Position numbers and translations under genes: made by a program. From RGIG3009 sp964470515 (lineage in GTDB: Bacteria; Bacillota; Clostridia; Oscillospirales; Acutalibacteraceae), in assembly GCA_964470515.1 (NCBI GenBank), contig CAYYDD010000027.1:1-20445 (forward strand): DNA of 20,445 nt, given 5' to 3'. Shown here piece after piece: positions 15,007-20,445 of the stretch (position 1 is its first letter; every line of letters begins with the position of its first letter). A model generated the notes under the pieces. The model did not search any database. It worked only from the letters and a program-made list of their open reading frames with translations, and had not been told where the DNA came from.

Positions 15007-15366
15007 TTAGAACTTGAGGCCACCCTCGCGGGCGCCTTCGGCCAATTCCTGAACACGGCCGTGATAGATGTAACCGCCTCTGTCAAAAACGACGCACTCG
15101 ACGCCCTTTTCCAGAGCACGCTTGGCGACCAATTCGCCGACCTTGCGGGCAGCAGCCTTGTTGCCGCCGGTCATACCGAACTCCTTTTCGGCACTGGACG
15201 CGGACACAATCGTGACTCCCTTAACATCATCAATCACCTGGGCATAGATGTGATTCAGGGAGCGGAACACGTTCAGGCGAGGACACTCAGCGGTGCCGGA
15301 GATCTTGCCGCGCACGCGAACGTGACGGTGCAAGCGCGCCTTATTGCTGTCTTTCTTGCTGACCAT
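15007..15366 (-). CDS. rplR: 50S ribosomal protein uL18
   Basis: A 119-residue uL18, which binds 5S rRNA with uL5 and joins it to the large subunit. It has the basic N-terminus, RHVRVRGKISGTAECPRLNV, the FRSLNHIYAQVIDD strand, and a C-terminal VVFDRGGYIYHGRVQELAEG with a GGLKF end. It lies 16 bases after rplF and 18 before rpsE. Confidence 0.98.
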   Translation of the reverse strand: MVSKKDSNKARLHRHVRVRGKISGTAECPRLNVFRSLNHIYAQVIDDVKGVTIVSASSAEKEFGMTGGNKAAARKVGELVAKRALEKGVECVVFDRGGYIYHGRVQELAEGAREGGLKF

Positions 15367-15382
15367 ACTTGTTCACTCCTCC

Positions 15383-15931
15383 TTACTTCTTGCCCTTCGC
15401 ACCGGTCTTACCTTCCTTGCGGCGGATATGCTCGGTGGCGTACTTGATGCCCTTGCCCTTATACGGCTCCGGCGGGCGCTTCTCGCGGACCTCCGCAGCA
15501 AACTGGCCAACCAGCTGCTTGTCGGGACCGCTGATGATGATCTTGTTCGGGTTCGGCACCTCAATGGTGATGCCGGGGATCTCGCTCACAAACACCTGAT
15601 GGCTGTAGCCCAGGTTCATAACCAGATCCTTGCCCTGCTTCGCCACACGGTAACCGACACCGTTGACCTCCAGCTCCTTGCTGAAGCCGTTGGCAACACC
15701 CTCGACCATGTTCGCGATCAGAGTACGAGTCAGGCCGTGCAGCGCACGGTTCTCTTTCTCGTCGTTGGGGCGCGTGACAATGATCTCGCTGCCCTCGATC
15801 GCCACGGTAATGTTGCTGTGCACCTTCTGGGTGAGTTCACCCTTGGGGCCCTTCGCCGTGACGACACCGTCCTTCAGCGTTACCTGAACGCCGGCAGGAA
15901 TGGTAATGGGTTTACGTCCGATTCTCGACAT
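15383..15931 (-). CDS. rplF: 50S ribosomal protein uL6
   Basis: A 182-residue uL6 with two tandem domains, located near the sarcin-ricin loop where translation GTPases bind. It begins MSRIGRKPITIPAGVQV. The C-terminal signature GPDKQLVGQFAAEVREKRPP with EPYKGKGIKY is intact, and the lysine-rich tail ends KGKK. It lies 15 bases after rpsH. Confidence 0.98.
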   Translation of the reverse strand: MSRIGRKPITIPAGVQVTLKDGVVTAKGPKGELTQKVHSNITVAIEGSEIIVTRPNDEKENRALHGLTRTLIANMVEGVANGFSKELEVNGVGYRVAKQGKDLVMNLGYSHQVFVSEIPGITIEVPNPNKIIISGPDKQLVGQFAAEVREKRPPEPYKGKGIKYATEHIRRKEGKTGAKGKK

Positions 15932-15946
15932 TGTTCATTCTCCCCC

Positions 15947-16348
15947 TTACCACACAAACGCGAGGACTTCGCCGCCCACGTTTTCCTTGCGGGCTTTCTT
16001 ATCGGTCATAACGCCCTTGGACGTAGACACGATGGCGGTGCCGATGCCCTTCATGACCTTCGGCATATCCTCACTGCTCGAATAGATGCGCAGGCCGGGC
16101 TTAGAAACACGGCGCAGACCCATCAGAACGGGAGTCTTGGAAGCTCCCTGGTACTTCAGAGTGATGCGGATGGTGCCCTGCTTGCCATCTTCGATGACCT
16201 GATAGTTCTTGACATATCCCTCGTCAACAAGAATCTGGGCAATAGCCTTCTTCATGTTGGAAGCGGGGATATCCACCGAGTCATGCTTGGCCGAACTCGC
16301 GTTACGAATTCTCGTCAGCATATCGGCAATCGTATCGGTGATTTGCAT
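15947..16348 (-). CDS. rpsH: 30S ribosomal protein uS8
   Basis: A 133-residue uS8, a primary binder of the central 16S domain. It begins MQITDTIADMLTRIRNASSA and carries the C-terminal GIGTAIVSTSKGVMTDKKAR motif and the GGEVLAFVW end. In E. coli uS8 represses the spc operon by binding the rplE leader; whether it does so here cannot be told. Confidence 0.98.
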   Translation of the reverse strand: MQITDTIADMLTRIRNASSAKHDSVDIPASNMKKAIAQILVDEGYVKNYQVIEDGKQGTIRITLKYQGASKTPVLMGLRRVSKPGLRIYSSSEDMPKVMKGIGTAIVSTSKGVMTDKKARKENVGGEVLAFVW

Positions 16349-16370
16349 TCCGTCAACCTCCTTCTAGCTA

Positions 16371-16556
16371 TTACCAGCTTGCCTTTTTCACACCGGGGAT
16401 CTCGCCTTTGTAAGCCAGTTCCCGGAAGCAGATACGGCACACGCCGTACTTACGCAAATAAGCGTGGGGACGACCGCAGATCTTGCAGCGGTTGTACGCC
16501 TGCGTGGAAAACTTGGGCGTGCGTTGCTGCTTGATTTTCATAGAAGTCTTAGCCAT
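16371..16556 (-). CDS. rpsN: 30S ribosomal protein uS14, type Z
   Basis: A 61-residue protein, the length of the zinc-binding type Z uS14. The four zinc cysteines are C24, C27, C40 and C43. The motif CRICFRELAYKGEIPGVKKA is the family signature. The start at 16556 (MAKTSMK) is chosen: GGGAGGG lies about 7 bases before it. An in-frame ATG at 16574 would put the ribosome binding site inside the gene and overlap rplE. In some Firmicutes a second, zinc-free copy is induced under zinc limitation; none is seen here. Confidence 0.97.
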   Translation of the reverse strand: MAKTSMKIKQQRTPKFSTQAYNRCKICGRPHAYLRKYGVCRICFRELAYKGEIPGVKKASW

Positions 16557-16570
16557 TCGTTTTCCCTCCC

Positions 16571-17110
16571 TCATTTCGCAAACGGAGCGCCCATCAGCGT
16601 GAGCAACTCGCGTGCTTCTTCGTCGGTGTTGGCGGTAGTCACGAAGCAGATATCCATACCGCGGACCTTGTCGATCTTATCGTACTCGATCTCGGGGAAG
16701 ATGAGCTGCTCCTTGATTCCCATATTGTAGTTGCCGCGTCCGTCAAAGGAGTTGGCATTGATGCCGCGGAAGTCGCGGACACGCGGCAGAGCCACGTTGA
16801 ACAGACGATCCAGGAACTCGTACATACGCTCACCGCGCAACGTGACCTTGGCACCGATGTTCATACCCTCGCGCAGCTTGAAGTTCGCAACGGACTTCTT
16901 CGCCTTGCAGACGACCGGGCGCTGACCGGTGATAGTAGCGAGATCGATCATAATGGCATCGATCACTTTCGCGTTGTCGCGAGCTTCGCCGCAACCAACG
17001 TTGATGACGATCTTATCCAGCTTCGGGATCTGCATCACGCTCTTATAACCGAATTTCTTCATCAGCGCAGGAGCGACATCGTTTTTGTAGTATTCTTTCA
17101 TTCTAGCCAT
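16571..17110 (-). CDS. rplE: 50S ribosomal protein uL5
   Basis: A 179-residue uL5, the 5S rRNA-binding protein of the central protuberance that also touches P-site tRNA. Seen: NVGCGEARDNAKVIDAIMID, the TGQRPVVCKAKKSVANFKLR signature, and DFRGINANSFDGRGNYNMGI. It stands 15 bases after rplX, in the standard place. Confidence 0.98.
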   Translation of the reverse strand: MARMKEYYKNDVAPALMKKFGYKSVMQIPKLDKIVINVGCGEARDNAKVIDAIMIDLATITGQRPVVCKAKKSVANFKLREGMNIGAKVTLRGERMYEFLDRLFNVALPRVRDFRGINANSFDGRGNYNMGIKEQLIFPEIEYDKIDKVRGMDICFVTTANTDEEARELLTLMGAPFAK

Positions 17111-17125
17111 ACCGTATGTCCCTCC

Positions 17126-17446
17126 TTACAAAACTTCTTTGCACTTGGCGCAGATGCGGGACTTGGTACCGTCCTCAAACACCTTGTGTCCAACGCGCGT
17201 GGCTTTGCCACAGTGGGGGCAGACGACCTGCACCTTACAGGCGTACAGTGCGCCCTCAGCCTCAACAATGCCGCCCTGATCGCCCATCTTGCGGGGCTTG
17301 ACGTGCTTCTTGACCATATTCAGGCCTTCCACGATGATCTTGCCCTCTTTGGGACTGACCTCGAGGACCTTGCCCTTCTTGCCGCGGTCGTCGCCGCTGA
17401 TAACCAGGACGGTATCGTCCTTTTTCACATGAAGTTTGTTACTCAT
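17126..17446 (-). CDS. rplX: 50S ribosomal protein uL24
   Basis: A 106-residue uL24, an assembly initiator protein. The N-terminal KOW motif is VISGDDRGKKGKVLEV. The C-terminal part has two CxxC pairs (C76, C79 and C99, C102), CPHCGKATRVG and CAKC, a probable zinc site found in many Firmicutes. It lies 13 bases after rplN and 15 before rplE. Confidence 0.98.
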   Translation of the reverse strand: MSNKLHVKKDDTVLVISGDDRGKKGKVLEVSPKEGKIIVEGLNMVKKHVKPRKMGDQGGIVEAEGALYACKVQVVCPHCGKATRVGHKVFEDGTKSRICAKCKEVL

Positions 17447-17459
17447 TACGGCACCTCCC

Positions 17460-17828
17460 TTAAAGCACTTCGGGAGCGAGGCTCAGGATCTTCAAATAAT
17501 CCTTTTCTCTCAACTCACGCGCCACAGGCCCGAAAATACGGGTACCTCTGGGGTTTTTGTCATCACGGATGATGACGGCTGCGTTCTCGTCAAAACGGAT
17601 GTAGGTACCGTCCTCACGGCGCAGGCCCTTCACGGAACGAACGATGACGGCTTTCACCACATCGCCCTTTTTCACAACGCCGCCGGGTGCCGCTTTCTTA
17701 ACAGAAGCCACCACAACGTCGCCGATATTGGCATACCTCCGGCCGGAACCACCCAGTACGCGGATGCACATAAGCTCCTTCGCACCGGTGTTGTCGGCCA
17801 CTTTGAGGTAGGTTTGCTGTTGTACCAC
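17460..17828 (-). CDS. rplN: 50S ribosomal protein uL14
   Basis: A 122-residue uL14, exactly the family length. It begins MVQQQTYLKVADNTGAKELM and includes the GDVVKAVIVRSVKGLRREDG and AAVIIRDDKNPRGTRIFGPV signatures. It lies at the subunit interface and is the docking site of the silencing factor RsfS. Thirteen bases separate it from rplX. Confidence 0.98.
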   Translation of the reverse strand: MVQQQTYLKVADNTGAKELMCIRVLGGSGRRYANIGDVVVASVKKAAPGGVVKKGDVVKAVIVRSVKGLRREDGTYIRFDENAAVIIRDDKNPRGTRIFGPVARELREKDYLKILSLAPEVL

Positions 17829-17857
17829 AGTGTGTTCCTCCTTTCAGAATAACCGAC

Positions 17858-18115
17858 TTATTTCGCCTTCTCGATGATGGTCACCACACGCCAGTGCTTA
17901 TCCTTGGACAGCGGGCGGGTCTCCATAACCACCACGCGGTCGCCGACGCGGCACTCGTTGGTTTCATCGTGGGCCTTCAGCTTCATGGTACGCTTAACGA
18001 TCTTCTTGTACAACGGATGACGGACGTTGTCCTCGATCGCCACAACAACGGTCTTGTCCATTTTGTCACTGACGACGATGCCGGTCCGAGTTTTTCTAAG
18101 ATTCCGTTCGCTCAC
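17858..18115 (-). CDS. rpsQ: 30S ribosomal protein uS17
   Basis: An 85-residue OB-fold protein that binds 16S rRNA early in assembly. It begins MSERNLRKTRTGIVVSDKMD and contains VRHPLYKKIVKRTMKLKAHD and GDRVVVMETRPLSKDKHWRV, which are diagnostic. It is 17 bases after rpmC and 29 before rplN. Confidence 0.98.
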   Translation of the reverse strand: MSERNLRKTRTGIVVSDKMDKTVVVAIEDNVRHPLYKKIVKRTMKLKAHDETNECRVGDRVVVMETRPLSKDKHWRVVTIIEKAK

Positions 18116-18132
18116 AATGTTTCCTCCTTCCG

Positions 18133-18348
18133 TTACGCTTCTGCGCCGTTCTTGAGCTCGTTCTCGCGGATGATCGTCTTCACAATCGCGATCTCTTTCT
18201 TAACGGCCTTCAGACGCATCGGATTGTCCAACTGGTTGATAGCGTGCTGGAATCTGAGGTTGAACAGCTCTTCCTTGAGGTCCTGGAGCCGTTTCTCCAG
18301 TTCAGCTTCGCTCAGTTCACGGATTTTCTGGATCTCACTGGACTTCAT
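18133..18348 (-). CDS. rpmC: 50S ribosomal protein uL29
   Basis: A 71-residue, mainly helical hairpin protein at the polypeptide exit of the large subunit, where trigger factor and SRP dock. The ELEKRLQDLKEELFNLRFQH motif is clear. Its ATG shares the last A of the rplP stop (TAATG), so the two genes are likely translationally coupled. Confidence 0.97.
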   Translation of the reverse strand: MKSSEIQKIRELSEAELEKRLQDLKEELFNLRFQHAINQLDNPMRLKAVKKEIAIVKTIIRENELKNGAEA

Positions 18349-18773
18349 TACTGTTCACCCTCCGTTTCTTCCTTGCAAACAAACTTGCACTTGATGGGCA
18401 GCTTGTTCGCAGCAAGTCGCATAGCTTCACGGGCGGTCTCCTCAGGCACACCGGCGATCTCGAACATCACGCGGCCGGGCTTGACCACAGCCACCCAATA
18501 TTCGGGAGAGCCTTTACCGGAACCCATTCGGGTCTCGGCCGGTTTTTCCGTAACCGGCTTGTCGGGAAAGATCTTGATCCAGACCTGACCGCCACGCTTG
18601 ATGTAACGGGTCATAGCGATACGGGCGGCCTCGATCTGGTTGGACTTGATCCACGCGGGTTCAAGCGCGACCAGGCCGAATTCGCCATGGCTGACCTTGT
18701 TGCCGCGGAGGGCCTTACCGGTAAGGCGACCTCTCTGAACGCGGCGATACTTCACTCTCTTAGGCAGCAGCAT
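18348..18773 (-). CDS. rplP: 50S ribosomal protein uL16
   Basis: A 141-residue uL16, a late assembly protein near the A site and 5S rRNA. It begins MLLPKRVKYRRVQRGRLTGK and has the HGEFGLVALEPAWIKSNQIE and RMGSGKGSPEYWVAVVKPGR motifs. The start at 18773 is chosen since it gives the conserved N-terminus. An upstream in-frame start inside rpsC would add 23 unrelated residues. The ATG overlaps the rpsC stop by one base, with AAGGAGG 9 bases before. Confidence 0.98.
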   Translation of the reverse strand: MLLPKRVKYRRVQRGRLTGKALRGNKVSHGEFGLVALEPAWIKSNQIEAARIAMTRYIKRGGQVWIKIFPDKPVTEKPAETRMGSGKGSPEYWVAVVKPGRVMFEIAGVPEETAREAMRLAANKLPIKCKFVCKEETEGEQ

Positions 18774-19441
18774 TACTTGCGGCCTCCTTCCCGACGGGGC
18801 TTCTGCACCGCACCGGCGAGGACCTCGCCACGGTAGATCCACACTTTAACGCCGATACGGCCGTAGGTGGTGTTCGCCTCCGCAAAACCATAATCAATAT
18901 CCGCACGCAGAGTCTGCAGCGGGATGGTACCCTCGTGGTACTGCTCCACACGGGCAATTTCGGCACCGCCCAAACGACCGGAAACCTGAGTCTTGATACC
19001 GCGGGCACCCAGCTTCATCGCACGGCCGATGCACTGCTTCATCGCGCGGCGGAAGGAGATACGCTTCTCCAGCTGCTGCGCAATGTTCTCAGCAACGAGC
19101 TGCGCATTAACGTCGGGGCTCTTGATCTCGACGATGTTGACCAGCGTGGTCTTGCCGAGCATCTTCTCACAGGTGAGGCGGAGCTTCTCGATCTCCGCGC
19201 CGCCCTTACCGATCACCAGACCGGGCTTAGCACAATGGATGTTCACACGGACACGAGTCGCGTCGCGCTCGATCTCAATCTTGGAAATACCGGCGGCATA
19301 CAGCGTCTTTTTCAGATACTTCCGCAGGTTATAGTCCGATACGATGGTATCGCCGATCTGATTCTTCTTAACGAACCAGCGGGAATCCCAATCCTTGATC
19401 ACGCCGACACGCAGGCCGTGGGGATTGACTTTCTGTCCCAT
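18773..19441 (-). CDS. rpsC: 30S ribosomal protein uS3
   Basis: A 222-residue uS3, which helps form the mRNA entry helicase of the small subunit. It begins MGQKVNPHGLRVGVIKDWDS. The type II KH domain shows the GKGG loop at 78-81 (VIGKGGAEIEKL). The C-terminal domain has GRLGGAEIARVEQYHEGTIP and RADIDYGFAEANTTYGRIGV. The start at 19441 gives the conserved N-terminus; an ATG at 19624 would extend 61 residues through the end of rplV and is rejected. Confidence 0.98.
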   Translation of the reverse strand: MGQKVNPHGLRVGVIKDWDSRWFVKKNQIGDTIVSDYNLRKYLKKTLYAAGISKIEIERDATRVRVNIHCAKPGLVIGKGGAEIEKLRLTCEKMLGKTTLVNIVEIKSPDVNAQLVAENIAQQLEKRISFRRAMKQCIGRAMKLGARGIKTQVSGRLGGAEIARVEQYHEGTIPLQTLRADIDYGFAEANTTYGRIGVKVWIYRGEVLAGAVQKPRREGGRK

Positions 19442-19457
19442 AATTCTCCTCCTTCGC

Positions 19458-19793
19458 TTATTCCTTTTCCTTGAGCACAAGGGTGATGTGTGATGTTCTC
19501 TTTTCGATGCGGAACGCACGACCCTGAGCTCTCGGACGAATACGCTTGAGAATCGGGCCGGGGCAGACAAAACACTCGGAAACAACCAGATTGCTCTTAT
19601 CCATATTGAAGTTGTTTTCCGCATTGGCTACCGCGGACTTGAGCAGCTTCTCAACAGGCTCACCCGCAGCCTTGGGAATGTTGTGTGCAATCGCGAGCGC
19701 GACATCAACCGGTTTATTGCGGATGAGGTCGAGAACGATCTTAACTTTGCGAGGGGACATACGGACGTAGGTTACTTGCGCCCTTGCTTCCAT
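19458..19793 (-). CDS. rplV: 50S ribosomal protein uL22
   Basis: A 111-residue uL22, which lines the peptide exit tunnel with a long beta hairpin. Seen: VRMSPRKVKIVLDLIRNKPV, KSAVANAENNFNMDKSNLVV, and the hairpin RIRPRAQGRAFRIEKRTSHI with the LVLKEKE end. The hairpin tip is where some macrolide resistance mutations arise in other species; nothing unusual is seen. It is 20 bases after rpsS and 16 before rpsC. Confidence 0.98.
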   Translation of the reverse strand: MEARAQVTYVRMSPRKVKIVLDLIRNKPVDVALAIAHNIPKAAGEPVEKLLKSAVANAENNFNMDKSNLVVSECFVCPGPILKRIRPRAQGRAFRIEKRTSHITLVLKEKE

Positions 19794-19813
19794 GATAATT
19801 CTCTCCTTTCCGC

Positions 19814-20086
19814 TTACTTCGTCGTCTTGGAACCGGTGTGGCCGCGGAAGGTGCGCGTAGGTGCGAACTCACCCAGCTTGTGACCAACCATATCCTCGGT
19901 AACGTAAACCGGCACGTGCTTGCGTCCGTCGTGCACCGCGATGGTGTGACCGACGAAATCCGGGAAGATGGTGGAGGCTCGGCTCCACGTCTTGAGGATG
20001 CGCTTCTCCCCGGCCTTGTTCATTTCCTGAATCCTTTTCAACAGAACGGGCTGTACGAAAGGACCCTTCTTTACGCTTCTACCCAT
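19814..20086 (-). CDS. rpsS: 30S ribosomal protein uS19
   Basis: A 90-residue uS19 of the small-subunit head, partner of uS13. It begins MGRSVKKGPFVQPVLLKRIQ and contains KTWSRASTIFPDFVGHTIAV and HDGRKHVPVYVTEDMVGHKL, both diagnostic. It lies 20 bases after rplB. Confidence 0.98.
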   Translation of the reverse strand: MGRSVKKGPFVQPVLLKRIQEMNKAGEKRILKTWSRASTIFPDFVGHTIAVHDGRKHVPVYVTEDMVGHKLGEFAPTRTFRGHTGSKTTK

Positions 20087-20106
20087 AAAAATGAATCTCC
20101 TTTCGC

Positions 20107-20445
20107 TTACTTACCGTTGCGGCGCTTGACAATAAACTTGTCGGAGGCCTTATGGTTCTTGCGGGTCTTGTAGCCCAGTGCCGGCTTACCCCACGGGGTG
20201 ACCGGGCCCGGACGACCGATGGGGGACTTGCCCTCACCACCACCGTGCGGGTGATCACAGGGGTTCATAACAGAACCGCGTACGGTCGGACGCCAACCCA
20301 TATGACGCTTACGACCGGCCTTACCGATCTTGACGTTCTCGTGGTCGAGGTTGCCGACCTGGCCGACCGTCGCCATACAGTTCAGCGGGATGTTGCGCAT
20401 CTCGCCGGAGGGCAGACGAATCATCGCGAGGTTGTTTTCCTTACC
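20107..20445 (-). CDS. rplB: 50S ribosomal protein uL2, C-terminal part
   Basis: The last 112 residues of uL2, cut by the right edge; the reading frame stays open to base 20445. This is the domain facing the peptidyl transferase centre: PSGEMRNIPLNCMATVGQVG, RKRHMGWRPTVRGSVMNPCD and HPHGGGEGKSPIGRPGPVTP. The HPHGGG histidine matches the residue implicated in peptidyl transferase activity in E. coli uL2. The basic end FIVKRRNGK is normal. The genes before it in the S10 operon (rplW, rplD, rplC) should lie beyond the right edge. Confidence 0.97.
   Translation of the reverse strand, partial: GKENNLAMIRLPSGEMRNIPLNCMATVGQVGNLDHENVKIGKAGRKRHMGWRPTVRGSVMNPCDHPHGGGEGKSPIGRPGPVTPWGKPALGYKTRKNHKASDKFIVKRRNGK

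Noticed and set aside
16557..16574. Longer rpsN start (MREGKRMAK)
   Set aside because: It would include the ribosome binding site in the coding region and overlap the rplE stop. The type Z family starts at MAK.
19442..19624. Longer rpsC start adding 61 residues
   Set aside because: The extension overlaps rplV, is not like any uS3 N-terminus, and a conserved MGQKVNPHG start lies at 19441.

Overview
The window looks like a chromosomal segment of a Gram-positive Clostridia-type Firmicute, probably in the Ruminococcaceae/Oscillospirales range. The evidence is the gene order of the ribosomal cluster, strong AAGGAGG-type ribosome binding sites, a type Z (four-cysteine) uS14, a zinc-lid adenylate kinase, a lipoprotein with a long Thr-rich spacer, and a protein with a sortase-like C-terminal signal. 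The family-level placement is an inference. Every supported gene is on the minus strand, so the text below follows transcription from right to left.

Right and central part (about 20445 to 7590): the S10-spc-alpha ribosomal supercluster, entered inside rplB. The order is rplB (partial), rpsS, rplV, rpsC, rplP, rpmC, rpsQ, rplN, rplX, rplE, rpsN, rpsH, rplF, rplR, rpsE, rpmD, rplO, secY, adk, map, infA, rpmJ, rpsM, rpsK, rpsD, rpoA, rplQ. This is the canonical Firmicutes order and no gene is broken. Most junctions are 13 to 30 bases; rpsC/rplP and rplP/rpmC overlap by one base (TAATG), and rplO and secY are one base apart with a GTG start. The longer gaps (secY-adk, rpsD-rpoA, rpmJ-rpsM) each hold GC-rich hairpins without a U tract. 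A 12-bp intrinsic terminator after rplQ ends the cluster.

Middle intergenic stretch (6977 to 7596): next to the terminator lie a 7-bp tandem repeat and about 270 bases that look like a dispersed non-coding repeat, with hairpins and ORFs open in several frames at once. Then comes a textbook sigma-A promoter (TTGACA, 17 bases, TATAAT, minus strand) whose spacer contains an inverted repeat, and a leader of about 230 bases with short hairpins.

Left part (62 to 6976): a two-gene operon. The first gene encodes a 1733-residue secreted modular protein with five carbohydrate-binding-like modules, four Big_2-type Ig-like domains, a CARDB-like domain, a GH16 catalytic domain with an intact ExDxxE motif, an unassigned C-terminal domain and a TPDTG/membrane/RKRR wall-anchor-like tail. 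Twenty-four bases later a lipoprotein solute-binding protein follows, and then an intrinsic terminator. A likely reading is that the enzyme cuts a beta-glucan-like polysaccharide at the cell surface and the lipoprotein captures the products, with the permease encoded elsewhere. A terminator-like hairpin pointing the other way at 31-60 suggests a convergent gene beyond the left edge.

The ribosomal part is ordinary. The glucanase/binding-protein pair, its promoter and leader, and the non-coding structures deserve the second look. I found no CRISPR array, tRNA, rRNA, phage or transposase gene.
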